64,000 nt of DNA from Pyruvatibacter mobilis (GCF_012848855.1 NZ_CP051630.1:723501-787500), one strand, 5' to 3'; numbered from the stretch's first letter, positions 19,708 to 29,925 are shown. Numbers and translations: made by a program. Notes: a model not told the origin generated them from the letters alone.

Positions 19708-21471
19708 ATGGCCTCGCGCGAGATCAGCGGTGCGGAGATGGTTGTCAAAGCACTGGAGGATCACGGCGTAGACACGCTGTTCGGGTATCCGGGCGGCGCC
19801 GTGCTTCCCATCTATGACGCGCTGTTTGACCGTGAGACCATCAAGCACGTTCTCGTCCGCCATGAGCAGGGCGCCCTGCACGCGGCTGAAGGCTATGCGC
19901 GGTCGTCCGGCAAGCCGGGTGTGTGCCTGGTCACCTCCGGTCCCGGCGCCACCAATGCGGTCACCGGGCTGACGGATGCGCTGATGGATTCCATCCCGCT
20001 GGTCTGCATCACCGGGCAGGTGCCGACGCATCTCATTGGCAATGACGCGTTCCAGGAGGCCGACACGGTCGGCATCACGCGGCCCTGCACCAAGCACAAC
20101 TGGCTCGTCCAGTCGGTGGAGGATCTGCCGCGCATCCTGCATGAGGCGTTCTATGTGGCCACCCATGGCCGTCCGGGCCCCGTCGTCATCGACATCCCGA
20201 AGGACATCCAGTTCCAGCTCGGGCTCTATCAGGGTCCGTCCACCCAGGGTCACCCGACCTACCGGCCGCAGGTGAAGGGCAATATCGACCGCATCAAGGA
20301 AGCGGTTGACCTGATCGCGACGGCGAAAAAGCCGATCTTCTATACGGGCGGTGGCGTCATCAATTCGGGGCCCGAGGCCTGTCAGCTGCTGCGCGAATTC
20401 GTCCGCACCACGGGCTTTCCCATCACCTCCACGCTGATGGGGCTGGGTGCCTATCCGGCCAGCGACAAGCAGTGGCTGGGCATGCTCGGCATGCACGGCA
20501 CCTACGAGGCCAACTGGGCGATGCATGATTGCGACGTGATGATCAATCTCGGTGCGCGGTTCGATGACCGCGTCACCGGCGTGCTCGACAAGTTCGCGCC
20601 CAACGCCAAGAAGATCCACGTCGATATCGACCCCTCGTCGATCAACAAGAACGTCCACGTTGATGTCCCCATCGTCGGCGACGTCGCCCACGTGCTGGAA
20701 GACATGCTGCGCCTGTGGAAGGCCAAGTCCGCCAAGCAGGACAAGGGCGCGCTGGAACAGTGGTGGAAGCAGATCGACACCTGGCGGGCGCGGCAGTCGC
20801 TGTCGTTCCAGAACTCGGATGAGATCATCAAGCCGCAGCACGCGGTGCAGCGTCTCTACGAGCTCACCAAGGGGCCGAACACCTACATCACCACCGAAGT
20901 GGGGCAGCACCAGATGTGGGCGGCCCAGCATTATCACTTCGATGATCCCAACCGCTGGATGACCTCCGGCGGCCTGGGCACCATGGGCTATGGCCTGCCG
21001 GCGGCAATCGGCGTGCAGATGGCGCATCCGGATGCGCTGGTGATCGACATTGCCGGTGAGGCGTCGATCCAGATGTGCATCCAGGAGCTGTCGACGGCGA
21101 TCCAGTATGATCTGCCGGTGAAGGTGTTCATCCTCAACAATGAATATATGGGCATGGTCCGCCAGTGGCAGCAGCTGCTGCACGGCGCGCGCTATTCGCA
21201 CTCCTATTCGGAAGCGCTGCCTGACTTTGTGAAGCTGGCCGAGGCCTATGGTGCGGTCGGCATGCGGGCGGAAAACCCGGGCGAGCTCGACGACAAGATC
21301 AAGGAGATGATGGCGATCAACAAGCCGGTGCTCTTTGATTGCGTGGTCGACAAGGTCGAGAACTGCTTCCCGATGATCCCGTCGGGCGCTGCCCATAACG
21401 ACATGATTCTGGCGGATGAGGCGAAAGACCCCACGGATGCTATTTCCGATGAGGGCAAAATCCTCGTATAA
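19708..21471 (+). CDS. ilvB: Acetolactate synthase, large (catalytic) subunit
   Basis: A 587-residue thiamine-diphosphate enzyme that condenses pyruvate units (or pyruvate with 2-oxobutyrate) in the first common step of valine, leucine and isoleucine synthesis. The catalytic glutamate region is HEQGALHAAEGYARSSGKPG. The central FAD-binding domain and the C-terminal ThDP/Mg motif beginning GEASIQMCIQELST and ending NNEYMGMVRQWQ are visible. In most relatives the first of these reads GDGSFQM; GEAS is a known alphaproteobacterial form. The small subunit gene follows after 98 bp. Confidence 0.96.
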   Translation: MASREISGAEMVVKALEDHGVDTLFGYPGGAVLPIYDALFDRETIKHVLVRHEQGALHAAEGYARSSGKPGVCLVTSGPGATNAVTGLTDALMDSIPLVCITGQVPTHLIGNDAFQEADTVGITRPCTKHNWLVQSVEDLPRILHEAFYVATHGRPGPVVIDIPKDIQFQLGLYQGPSTQGHPTYRPQVKGNIDRIKEAVDLIATAKKPIFYTGGGVINSGPEACQLLREFVRTTGFPITSTLMGLGAYPASDKQWLGMLGMHGTYEANWAMHDCDVMINLGARFDDRVTGVLDKFAPNAKKIHVDIDPSSINKNVHVDVPIVGDVAHVLEDMLRLWKAKSAKQDKGALEQWWKQIDTWRARQSLSFQNSDEIIKPQHAVQRLYELTKGPNTYITTEVGQHQMWAAQHYHFDDPNRWMTSGGLGTMGYGLPAAIGVQMAHPDALVIDIAGEASIQMCIQELSTAIQYDLPVKVFILNNEYMGMVRQWQQLLHGARYSHSYSEALPDFVKLAEAYGAVGMRAENPGELDDKIKEMMAINKPVLFDCVVDKVENCFPMIPSGAAHNDMILADEAKDPTDAISDEGKILV

Positions 21472-21490
21472 CCCGCCCGCACGTCTTTGG

Positions 21491-21523
21491 ATGGCCGGTC
21501 CGGTGCAGCTGCCGGGCCGGCCA
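21491..21523 (+). other. Stable hairpin between ilvB and ilvN
   Basis: ATGGCCGG...CCGGCCAT with inner CCGG/CCGG pairing forms a long GC-rich stem followed by only TTTC. It may reduce readthrough or protect the mRNA end. It is not a full intrinsic terminator. Confidence 0.5.
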
Positions 21524-21569
21524 TTTCATCATCCGAAAACACCAAAAAGCTCAGGAAAAGCGCTGTTCC

Positions 21570-22082
21570 ATGCGGAAACCTGAAGAAATCGAACGCCACA
21601 CCATCGCCGTCCTCGTGGATAATGAGGCGGGCGTCCTGGCCCGCGTCATCGGCCTTTTTTCGGGCCGCGGCTACAACATCGAGAGCCTGACCGTGGCCGA
21701 GGTGGACGAGGCGGCGCACATGTCGCGCATCACCGTCGTCACCAATGGTACGCCGATGGTGGTGGAGCAGATCAAGGCGCAGCTTGACCGGCTGGTGCCG
21801 GTTCACAAGGTGGTGGACCTCACCGTCGAGACCAACCCGGTCGAGCGCGAGATGGCGCTGGTCAAGGTCGCCGGCACGGGCGAAAAGCGCGTCGAGGCGC
21901 TGCGCCTGTCAGACGCTTTCCGGGCGCGGGTGATCGACACCACGCACTCGTCCTTCGTGTTCGAGGTGACGGGCGCGCCGGACAAGATCAACGCCTTTGT
22001 CACCCTCATGCGCCCCCTGGGGCTGGTGGATGTCAGCCGCACCGGCGTTGTCGCCATCGCCCGCGGCGCGGAGCAGATGTAA
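21570..22082 (+). CDS. ilvN: Acetolactate synthase, small (regulatory) subunit
   Basis: A 170-residue subunit that binds valine for feedback inhibition and activates the large subunit. An N-terminal ACT domain (HTIAVLVDNEAGVLARVIGLFSGRGYNIESLTV) is followed by a second ACT-like domain (residues 80-160). Length and order match IlvN/IlvH of alphaproteobacteria. It is 75 bp upstream of ilvC. Confidence 0.96.
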   Translation: MRKPEEIERHTIAVLVDNEAGVLARVIGLFSGRGYNIESLTVAEVDEAAHMSRITVVTNGTPMVVEQIKAQLDRLVPVHKVVDLTVETNPVEREMALVKVAGTGEKRVEALRLSDAFRARVIDTTHSSFVFEVTGAPDKINAFVTLMRPLGLVDVSRTGVVAIARGAEQM

Positions 22083-22103
22083 CCCCGACTTCACACACTT
22101 TGA

Positions 22104-23177
<1,074 letters not shown>

Positions 23178-23228
23178 TCCGACACTCCACATCCCCGTGG
23201 AGTTCAGTTGCGTGCCGGAGGTGACGTG

Positions 23229-23942
23229 ATGCGCCGTGCTCTTGTGATGACACTGCTGCATACGTCGCCCCGGCACGTTGACGTTTTCGAGCGTCTTTTT
23301 GCCCGGCTTGCCGCTGAGGAGGCCGCTAGGGAAGAGGCTGACGGGGGAACGGACCTGCCGGGGATCCGGCTGTCCCATGTGGTGCGCGAGGATCTGCTGC
23401 GGCGCGCCATCGCTTCAGGCGTGCTGCCGGAAGATACGTTCGAGCGTGCCGCCCGCATCCTGCATGAAGCCACTGCTTCGTCGGACGGGGTGCTCTGCAC
23501 CTGCTCAACGCTTGGCCCCGCTGCTGATGAAGCCGCACGCCGGGCCGCCAAACCCGTGCTGCGGGTGGACCGCCCGATGGCGGCACTGGCCGCGCAGACC
23601 GGCCGCTCCATTGCCGTGCTGGCAACCATCAAATGCACCCTTGCGCCGACCTGCGAACTGATTGAGCAGGAAGTCGCGGCCATAGCGGACAGAGCAGATG
23701 TGGCACCGGTCCTGGTGGACGGCGCGTGGGACGCGCTTGAAGCCGGGGACACGGCCCGTGCCAACGCGCTGGTGGCCGACAATATCCGCCTTGCCCAGCG
23801 CGCCGGCGCCAATGTCATCGTCCTCGCCCAGGCTTCCATGGCCGAGGCATTGGACCAGGTGTCCGATGTCACCGTCCCGGTGCTGACGAGCCCGGCAAGT
23901 GGTTTGGCCGCGGCGGTTGCCGCCCTCAGGGCGCAAGCCTAG
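23229..23942 (+). CDS. Asp/Glu racemase-like protein with one candidate catalytic Cys
   Basis: A 237-residue protein of the aspartate/glutamate/hydantoin racemase superfamily. The start at 23229 has GGAGGTG upstream. The first catalytic-type cysteine region is CTCSTLGPAADEAA, and LATIKCTLAPTCEL corresponds to the phosphate- or carboxylate-binding loop. Where racemases carry the second cysteine (LGCTHYP-type), this protein reads VLAQASMAEAL, so the two-cysteine mechanism appears broken. It may act as an isomerase, decarboxylase or lyase of the superfamily. Its 3' end overlaps the convergent MerR gene by 17 bp. Confidence 0.7.
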   Translation: MRRALVMTLLHTSPRHVDVFERLFARLAAEEAAREEADGGTDLPGIRLSHVVREDLLRRAIASGVLPEDTFERAARILHEATASSDGVLCTCSTLGPAADEAARRAAKPVLRVDRPMAALAAQTGRSIAVLATIKCTLAPTCELIEQEVAAIADRADVAPVLVDGAWDALEAGDTARANALVADNIRLAQRAGANVIVLAQASMAEALDQVSDVTVPVLTSPASGLAAAVAALRAQA

Positions 23943-24378
23943 GCGCTGCGTCTTGCTGGTGGTCGTCGCTGGCGCAGAAGGTGTGGTCGGTGGCGGCCAG
24001 CACTTCGATCACCCGGCAGTCGGCCGCGGTGCCGTGCGCGCATTGGGCGATCATGCGGGTGAGTTCGGTTTTCAGGGCTTCGAGCCGGGCAATGCGGCTT
24101 TCCACTTCCGCCAGGCGGGCGCGGGCGATTTCGTCGGCCTCGGCGCAGGACTTGTCCGGGCTGTCCGAGAGATCAAGCAGGGTGCGGATGGCCTCGAGCG
24201 GGAAGCCGAGCTCGCGGGCATGGCGGATGAAGCCAAGGCGCTCCGCATGGGCATCGGTGTAAAGCCGCTGGTTGCCCGCTGACCGCTCCGCAGGCGGCAT
24301 CAGGCCGATCTGCTCGTAGTAGCGCACGGTCTGCACCTTCACGCCGCTCTGTTTTGCCAGCTTGCCGATGGTGAACAT
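23926..24378 (-). CDS. MerR family metal-type transcriptional regulator
   Basis: A 150-residue MerR-type activator. The N-terminal winged helix-turn-helix (FTIGKLAKQSGVKVQTVRYYEQIGL) is followed by the wing (NQRLYTDAHAERLGFI) and a dimerisation coiled coil. The C-terminal half carries SCAEAD near residue 83, then QCAHGTAADCRVIEVLA, a layout close to Zn/Cd/Pb sensors such as ZntR, with a further Cys in DHTFCAS. It faces the short metal transporter gene across a 137-bp region that contains a perfect MerR operator. The metal cannot be named from sequence. Confidence 0.92.
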   Translation of the reverse strand: MFTIGKLAKQSGVKVQTVRYYEQIGLMPPAERSAGNQRLYTDAHAERLGFIRHARELGFPLEAIRTLLDLSDSPDKSCAEADEIARARLAEVESRIARLEALKTELTRMIAQCAHGTAADCRVIEVLAATDHTFCASDDHQQDAAPRLAP

Positions 24379-24418
24379 GGATTTTCCCGCCTTTTCTCAC
24401 GTCGCGGCATTTTAGCCC

Positions 24419-24449
24419 TTGAAGCTACAGTCGCTGTAGCTCCTATCTT
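24419..24449 (+). promoter_or_regulatory. MerR-type promoter-operator with 19-bp spacer
   Basis: TTGAAG (24419-24424) and TATCTT (24444-24449) are separated by exactly 19 bp. The spacer region holds the perfect dyad AGCTACAG-TCG-CTGTAGCT (24423-24441). An over-long spacer with a central dyad is the hallmark of MerR-activated promoters; the metal-bound regulator untwists the DNA to align the boxes. It reads toward the transporter gene. Confidence 0.9.
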
Positions 24450-24515
24450 GGGTGTCACTTGAGCAATTCCAAGGCCCGCCGCGCGGTAAGCGGCAGGCCC
24501 AGTAAAGGTGACATG

Positions 24516-25139
24516 ATGAGTGGATGCTGTGGAAACGATGTGAAATTCGATGGGGCGAGCGCGGCCTATAAGCGGGCTCTGTGGATCGTCATCGCCATCA
24601 ACGGTGTGATGTTCTTCGTCGAAGGGAGCGCGGGGTTTGCCGGGCAGTCCATGGCGCTCAAGGCGGATGCGCTGGATTTTGCGGGCGATACCGCGACCTA
24701 TGCCATGTCGCTCATGGTGATCGGCATGGCGGTGCAGTGGCGGGCACGCGCGGCATTGGTGAAGGCCCTGTCGCTATTCGCCATGGGGGCGGGGGTGCTG
24801 GGCTTCACCGCCTATCGCGTCCTCGTGCTGAATGATCCGAGTGCGGAGATCATGGGGTCCATTGCGGCGCTGGCGCTGCTGGCCAATGTGGTGAGCGCGC
24901 TCATTCTGATGCGGTTCCGCGACGGGGACGCCAATGTGCGTTCCGTGTGGCTGTGCAGCCGCAACGATGCCATCGGCAATGCGGCAGTGATCGGCGCGGC
25001 GGGGCTTGTGGCCGTCACGGGCACGCCGTGGCCGGACCTTGCGGTGGCGGCGCTGATGGGGTGGCTGTTCACCTCGTCGGCGTGGTCGATCCTGCGGCAG
25101 GCGCGGGCGGAGCTGCGGACGGAGGCTGTGCCTGCATAG
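24516..25139 (+). CDS. Short CDF-like metal cation transporter
   Basis: A 207-residue inner-membrane protein with about six transmembrane helices, related to cation diffusion facilitators but lacking their C-terminal cytoplasmic domain. It opens with a Cys-Cys motif (SGCCGND). The site-A positions look like DxxxD in TM2 (LDFAGDT) and CxxxD in TM5 (LCSRNDAIGN), where classical CDFs use H/DxxxD. I prefer the second of two adjacent ATGs (24516) for spacing from AAAGGTG. Control by the neighbouring MerR protein is strongly suggested by the operator. Likely role: efflux of a soft divalent metal. Confidence 0.82.
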   Translation: MSGCCGNDVKFDGASAAYKRALWIVIAINGVMFFVEGSAGFAGQSMALKADALDFAGDTATYAMSLMVIGMAVQWRARAALVKALSLFAMGAGVLGFTAYRVLVLNDPSAEIMGSIAALALLANVVSALILMRFRDGDANVRSVWLCSRNDAIGNAAVIGAAGLVAVTGTPWPDLAVAALMGWLFTSSAWSILRQARAELRTEAVPA

Positions 25140-25147
25140 TTTTCATC

Positions 25148-25311
25148 CCGTAGCCCCGGACTTGATCCGGGCCCCACTCGCCTTGGTGATTGGGGATGGA
25201 GCTTGCGGGTTTTGCTCGGTTCCAGCTCTCAGCGCTGCGGCAAATGGGACTGAGAATGGGCCCTCCGGTCGAGCCGGAGGGATGCGGAGAGGGCGAGGTG
25301 CTGGGAGCTGC
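25148..25311. repeat. Intergenic palindromic repeat, copy A
   Basis: The unit starts with CCGTAGCCCCGGACTTGATC, whose arms CCGGA/TCCGG flank CTTGA. About 110 bp later comes the palindrome CCTCCGG-TCGAG-CCGGAGG. It realigns with copy B at an offset of exactly 203 bp. Elements built on CGGACTTGATCCGG are common in alphaproteobacterial intergenic DNA. No gene is present. Confidence 0.8.
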
Positions 25312-25350
25312 CTCTGATGCCGGCGAGGGGGCGTTTGGGTGCCCCTCTTT

Positions 25351-25514
25351 CCGTAGCCCCCGACTTGATCCGGGGCCTACTTGCCTTGGTGGTGGGGCAC
25401 GGAGGGAGTGGTTCTTGTGGGGGACTAGCTTCTTGCTCTGCGGCAAGTGGGGAGGAGAGTGGGCCCTCCGGTCGAGCCGGAGGGAGGCGGAGAGGGGGGA
25501 CGTGCCGGGAGTGG
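25351..25514. repeat. Intergenic palindromic repeat, copy B
   Basis: The second copy of the unit begins CCGTAGCCCCCGACTTGATC, where one arm of the first palindrome has changed. The second palindrome (CCTCCGG-TCGAG-CCGGAGG) is intact at 25465-25483. It ends 5 bp before the stop codon of the convergent MFS gene and may influence its mRNA 3' end. Together copies A and B fill the 379-bp gap. Confidence 0.8.
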
Positions 25515-25518
25515 CCTT

Positions 25519-26799
25519 TTACTCCTGGCCCGGTGCTCTCGGGGCTACGGCCAGTTTGCCGATGAAAGTCAGGACCAGGAGGATACTGATGATCATGGCC
25601 AGGGTTGCCAGGAGGTAGGGGGCGCCGGGCAGATGCAGCGGGGCGTCGGGGCCGGTGAAGGTGGAGAACAGGCCGGTCATGACCAGGGGCGTGATGATGG
25701 CGGTGAGGCCCATGACGCTGGTGATCGCGCCTTGCATTTCGCCCTGTTCCGTCTCCGACACCTGCTTGGACATCACCGAGCGCAGGGCGGAGGAGCCGAT
25801 GCCGACCATGGCGAAGAAGATGGTTGCCGCATACATCATCCAGCTTTCCCAGGCGATGGCGTAGCCGAGAAAGCCGATGGCGGCGCAGGTGAAGCCGATG
25901 AGGATGGCGCGGCGTTCACCCAACTTCGGCACGGCGACACCGGTGAGCCATCCCATCGAGAAGATCAGGCAGATGCCGACAAAGCCCAGCGACCAGCCGA
26001 TGTCGCCCGCGTCCCAGCCGAATTTGTACATGGTGTAGAACGACCAGATCGCCGGGTTGGCGTCATGGCCGATCTGATAGCAGATCATGGCAGCCAGCAG
26101 GCCGAGCACGCCCGGGTGGCGGGCCAGCATCTTAACGGCGCCGATGGTGTTGGCGCGCTTGAGATCAAAGGCGCGGCGTTTGTCCGAAGGCAGACTTTCC
26201 GGCAGCAGCAGATAGCCATAGGCCGCATTGGCGAAGGCCAGCACGCAGGCAAGGTAGAAGGGCGCGCGCGCACTGTCGGAGAAATCCGCTACCAGCCCGC
26301 CCAGCACCGGGCCGAGCATGAAGCCGGTGCCCCAGGCAGCGCCCAGCAGGCCATAGGATTTGGCGCGGTCATCGGGCGCTGTCACATCGGCGATATAGGC
26401 ATTGGCGGTGGTGAAGGTGGCCGCCGCAATGCCCGACATCGTGCGGCCGATGAGCAGCCACCAGATATTGGGTGCGAGCGCCATGACGAGATAATCGAGC
26501 CCCAGCACCGTGAGGCCGGTGATCAGGACCGGGCGCCTGCCGAAGCGATCGGACAGGTTGCCGAGGACGGGGGCGAAGAGGAAATTCATCAGCGCATAGA
26601 TGAAGATCAGCGCGCCGCCCCACAGGGCGCCGTCCGACAGGCTCAGCTCCGTTACCTCGGTGATCAGGCTTGGCAGCACGGGCACGATGATGCCCAGGCC
26701 GATCGCGTCAATCAGGATGGTGATGAGGAGGAAGGGCAGGGCTTTCTTCGCCGTCGGGCTGCTTGTCTGCGCGCCGCCGGCCGTCACGTTCTCGGTCAT
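25519..26799 (-). CDS. MFS transporter, TetA-like drug:proton antiporter group
   Basis: A 426-residue protein with twelve predicted membrane helices. Family motif A sits in the loop after TM2 (GNLSDRFGRRPVLI). The motif-C-like region of TM5 reads GAAWGTGFMLGPVLGGLV, typical of the DHA1 (12-TMS) tetracycline-type exporters. It probably exports small toxic compounds using the proton gradient; the substrate is unknown. It starts 4 bp after the alpha/beta hydrolase gene, so the two form an operon. Confidence 0.88.
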   Translation of the reverse strand: MTENVTAGGAQTSSPTAKKALPFLLITILIDAIGLGIIVPVLPSLITEVTELSLSDGALWGGALIFIYALMNFLFAPVLGNLSDRFGRRPVLITGLTVLGLDYLVMALAPNIWWLLIGRTMSGIAAATFTTANAYIADVTAPDDRAKSYGLLGAAWGTGFMLGPVLGGLVADFSDSARAPFYLACVLAFANAAYGYLLLPESLPSDKRRAFDLKRANTIGAVKMLARHPGVLGLLAAMICYQIGHDANPAIWSFYTMYKFGWDAGDIGWSLGFVGICLIFSMGWLTGVAVPKLGERRAILIGFTCAAIGFLGYAIAWESWMMYAATIFFAMVGIGSSALRSVMSKQVSETEQGEMQGAITSVMGLTAIITPLVMTGLFSTFTGPDAPLHLPGAPYLLATLAMIISILLVLTFIGKLAVAPRAPGQE

Positions 26800-26803
26800 C
26801 CGC

Positions 26804-27586
26804 CTATCCGCGCTCGCGGTAGAGCAGCGCCTTCACGCCGGTCTTCTCGAAGGGCTTCCAGCCACCCTCGGGCTGCGCCAGCCGGTCGGCAATGGCGTAA
26901 AGCGCCAGGGCGTTGACGCCGATGCCGATATGGGTGGCGGGCACCTCGATATTTTCCGTATGCGGATGGGCATCCTCGCGGCAGGTCTGCCAGGGGACGA
27001 CACCGTCATGGCGGGTATAGATCGCCGTGCAGGGTACCGGCGGCGGGGTGCGCAGGCGCTCGGCCAGCGCTTCGTCCACGTAGCGGGAATCCATCCGCAT
27101 GCCGGCGGCAAACGGGCTGGCCAGCGTGATGACCTGGCGCACGAGACGCGGATTGCGTCGGGCAAGTTCGCGGGCATAGATGCCGCCCAATGACCAGCCG
27201 ACGATGGAGACGCGGCGGCCGACCCGGCCTTCAATTTCTTCAAGGCGGCGCATCATGCCCGCGCGCAGCTCTGCGTTGGGGCCGAGATTGCGGCCGAGGT
27301 TCCACGGATGCACCGAATAGCCCAGCTCACGCAGATAACGCCGCAGGATCGCCATGGAGCCATCGGTTGCCATCAGCCCCGGCAGGGTCAGCACGGGCTG
27401 GCCGTCGCCGCGCGGGCTCAGGGCCAGAAGCGCGGGCAGGGAGGCGGGCAGGGTGCCGAGTTCGAACAGCGCCCGGCCCTCGCCGAGCACGTCTCTCAGG
27501 CGCATGGTCTTGGGAAGGGCGGGAATGCGTTGCACGGGATGGGTCCGTTTGATGAGCTGAGTGCCGGTCGGGCGGGCGGTGGCCAT
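26804..27586 (-). CDS. Alpha/beta hydrolase (lipase/esterase-like)
   Basis: A 260-residue alpha/beta hydrolase. The nucleophile elbow is VGWSLGGIYA with the serine in GWSLGG. YTRHDGVVPW and VPATHIGIGVN fit the acid and histidine sites. PGLMATDGSM gives the oxyanion-loop region. No signal peptide is evident. The ATG at 27586 is used here; the frame also opens at a TTG (27628) for 14 more residues, and neither start shows a good ribosome site. It precedes the MFS exporter in a tight operon and is divergent from the SDR gene. Confidence 0.8.
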   Translation of the reverse strand: MATARPTGTQLIKRTHPVQRIPALPKTMRLRDVLGEGRALFELGTLPASLPALLALSPRGDGQPVLTLPGLMATDGSMAILRRYLRELGYSVHPWNLGRNLGPNAELRAGMMRRLEEIEGRVGRRVSIVGWSLGGIYARELARRNPRLVRQVITLASPFAAGMRMDSRYVDEALAERLRTPPPVPCTAIYTRHDGVVPWQTCREDAHPHTENIEVPATHIGIGVNALALYAIADRLAQPEGGWKPFEKTGVKALLYRERG

Positions 27587-27688
27587 GGCGTGTTGCAATT
27601 GGCTGAAGGCGTGCTTAAATGACCGCAAGTCATATAAAGGGGCGGCCGGACGCTAGGTCCGGCCCCACAGTAACAGGGAGAGGCGGAA

Positions 27689-28663
27689 ATGGCGCGTGAT
27701 TTTGGACATGGCACGACGGCGCTTGAAGTGGTCGAGGGGATCGACCTGTCGGGCAAAACGGTGATCGTCACCGGCGCGTCCTCGGGCCTCGGCGTCGAGA
27801 CGGCGCGGGCGCTGGCCAAGGCGGGGGCGAAGGTGGTGCTGCCGGGCCGCAGCCCGGACAAGCTGGCGGGTGTGGTGGAGGATATCAAGGCCTCCACAGG
27901 CAATCAGAAGGTGGAAGCCGCGGAGATGGATCTCGGGGACCTCGACAGCGTGCGGCGCTTTGCCGATGCGTTCGTTGCCACGGGCGAGCCGCTGCATCTG
28001 CTCATCAACAATGCGGGCATCATGGCGACGCCGCACCGGACCACGGCGCAGGGCTTTGAGAGCCAGTTCGGCACCAACCATCTGGGGCATTTCGTGCTGT
28101 TCGCGCATTTGCTGCCGGCGCTGGAGAAGGCAGGCGCTAACGGCGGGGCGCGGGTGGTGGCGTTGTCCTCCACCGGCCACCGGATCAGCGATGTGGATCT
28201 GGATGACCCGAATTTCGAGGCGTCGGACTATCACAAGTGGATCGCCTATGGCCGTGCCAAGACGGCTAATGCCCTGTTCGCGCTGGAAGTGGACAAGCGT
28301 TACCAGGGCAAGGGCATCCGCGCGTTCTCTGTGCATCCGGGTGGCATCATGACCGGCCTGCAGCGGGACATGGACCCCGAGGAGTTCAAGACCCTCGGCT
28401 GGGTGGATGAAAACGGCAATGTGCGCGACGGCTTCAAGACGCCTGAGCAAGGGGCGGCAACAGCCACCTGGTGTGCCACGGCGCCCGAGCTTGAGGGGCA
28501 GGGCGGTTTTTACTGCGAGGACTGCCAGCGGGCGGAGCCGACGGATCTTGAAACCATGAGCAAGACCCATCGCGGCGTGATCCCCCATGCGCAGGACCCT
28601 GCCACCGCATCAGCGCTTTGGACGAAGTCGGAAGAAATGGTAGGAGAACGCGTTCCCGCCTGA
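27689..28663 (+). CDS. Short-chain dehydrogenase/reductase
   Basis: A 324-residue NAD(P)-dependent oxidoreductase. The cofactor motif is TGASSGLG, the structural motif NNAG, and the catalytic Ser and YxxxK are in [12 protein letters not shown] and YGRAK. Overall length and the C-terminal extension ([13 protein letters not shown]) resemble the retinol-dehydrogenase/WW-domain-oxidoreductase-like bacterial SDRs that act on lipophilic alcohols or ketones. GGGAGAGG precedes the ATG. The substrate is unknown. Confidence 0.88.
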   Translation: MARDFGHGTTALEVVEGIDLSGKTVIVTGASSGLGVETARALAKAGAKVVLPGRSPDKLAGVVEDIKASTGNQKVEAAEMDLGDLDSVRRFADAFVATGEPLHLLINNAGIMATPHRTTAQGFESQFGTNHLGHFVLFAHLLPALEKAGANGGARVVALSSTGHRISDVDLDDPNFEASDYHKWIAYGRAKTANALFALEVDKRYQGKGIRAFSVHPGGIMTGLQRDMDPEEFKTLGWVDENGNVRDGFKTPEQGAATATWCATAPELEGQGGFYCEDCQRAEPTDLETMSKTHRGVIPHAQDPATASALWTKSEEMVGERVPA

Positions 28664-28686
28664 CGATCTTCTCCCATGAGGCCCCC

Positions 28687-29883
28687 ATGCGCATCGGCAC
28701 GCCGCTTACCCCCTCCGCCACCCGTATCATGCTGTTGGGCTCGGGCGAGCTGGGCAAGGAAGTGGTCATCGAGCTGCAGCGCTTCGGGGCCGAGGTGATC
28801 GCCGTGGACCGCTATGCGGATGCCCCGGCCATGCAGGTGGCGCACCGGTCGCATGTCATCGACATGACGGATGGTGACGCCATCCGCCGGCTGGTGGTGG
28901 CCGAACAGCCGCACATGATCGTGCCGGAGATCGAGGCGATTGCCACTCAGGAACTCGTGGCAATCGAGCGGGAGGGGCTGGCGGAAGTCATCCCCACGGC
29001 GGAAGCTGCGCAGCTGACCATGAACCGCGAAGGCATTCGCCGGCTGGCGGCTGAAGAGCTGGGCCTGCCGACCTCGCCTTACGCCTTTGCCACCAGCGAG
29101 CGGGAGCTTGCCAGGGCGGCTGAGACAATCGGCTTTCCGGTGTTTGTGAAGCCCGTCATGTCGTCGTCCGGCAAGGGCCAGAGCTTTGTTCAGAAGGCGG
29201 AGGATGTGGCTGATGCCTGGGCGTACGCGCTGCAGTCCGGCCGCGTTGAAGAGGCGCGGGTGATCATCGAGGGCCGCGTTGAATTCGACTATGAGATCAC
29301 GCTCCTCACCGTGCGGTCGGTGGATGAGCGCGGCGATATCGCAACCTCCTTCTGCGCGCCCATCGGCCACCGTCAGGAGCATGGGGACTATGTCGAAAGC
29401 TGGCAGCCGCAGCCGATGTCGGAAAAGGCGCTGGCGCGGGCGCAGCAGATTGCTTTCAAAGTCACGTCGCGGCTCGGGGGACGCGGCATCTTCGGCGTTG
29501 AAATGTTCGTGAAGGGCGATGATGTGTGGTTCTCGGAAGTGAGCCCCAGGCCCCATGATACGGGCCTCGTGACGCTTGGCTCCCAGCGGCAGAGCGAGTT
29601 TGCGCTGCATGCGCGCGCCATTCTCGGCCTGCCGGTGACAACAGCGCTGACCCAGCCTGCTGCGAGTGCCGTGATTTATGGTGGCATGGCTGCCAGGGGC
29701 ATTGCCTTTGACGGGCTCGATGCAGCGCTGCGGGTGCCCGACGCGCAGGTGCGCCTGTTCGGCAAGCCGGAAGCCTTTGTGCGGCGGCGCATGGGGGTTG
29801 CGGTGGTGCCCGCCAAGGATATCGAGACAGCGCGGGAGCGCGCGAAGCAAGCAGCGTCGGCCATCACGCCCGTCAAAGTCTGA
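28687..29883 (+). CDS. purT: Formate-dependent phosphoribosylglycinamide formyltransferase
   Basis: A 398-residue ATP-grasp enzyme that formylates GAR with formate and ATP, a folate-independent route for step three of purine synthesis. The N-terminal preATP-grasp motif is [30 protein letters not shown] is present, and the ATP-grasp core has [14 protein letters not shown] and [13 protein letters not shown]. The frame extends 23 codons upstream, but the ATG at 28687 has GAGG at correct spacing and gives the family N-terminus. Confidence 0.96.
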   Translation: MRIGTPLTPSATRIMLLGSGELGKEVVIELQRFGAEVIAVDRYADAPAMQVAHRSHVIDMTDGDAIRRLVVAEQPHMIVPEIEAIATQELVAIEREGLAEVIPTAEAAQLTMNREGIRRLAAEELGLPTSPYAFATSERELARAAETIGFPVFVKPVMSSSGKGQSFVQKAEDVADAWAYALQSGRVEEARVIIEGRVEFDYEITLLTVRSVDERGDIATSFCAPIGHRQEHGDYVESWQPQPMSEKALARAQQIAFKVTSRLGGRGIFGVEMFVKGDDVWFSEVSPRPHDTGLVTLGSQRQSEFALHARAILGLPVTTALTQPAASAVIYGGMAARGIAFDGLDAALRVPDAQVRLFGKPEAFVRRRMGVAVVPAKDIETARERAKQAASAITPVKV

Positions 29884-29925
29884 GCGGGCGGGGTGGGCTG
29901 GCCGCCCTCAACAAGGATCAGCCTG

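Noticed and set aside
19580-19771. GTG-started frame as an ilv leader peptide
   Set aside because: It has no stop before ilvB, overlaps the ilvB coding region, and lacks a cluster of Ile/Val/Leu codons.
19438-21396. 652-codon open frame antisense to ilvB
   Set aside because: It lies fully opposite a certain gene; its His/Arg/Asp-rich composition is the usual mirror of GC-rich codon bias.
25190-26916. Plus-strand open frames over the repeat region and the MFS gene
   Set aside because: They run through palindromic intergenic repeats and antisense to a clear transporter; no start site or domain.
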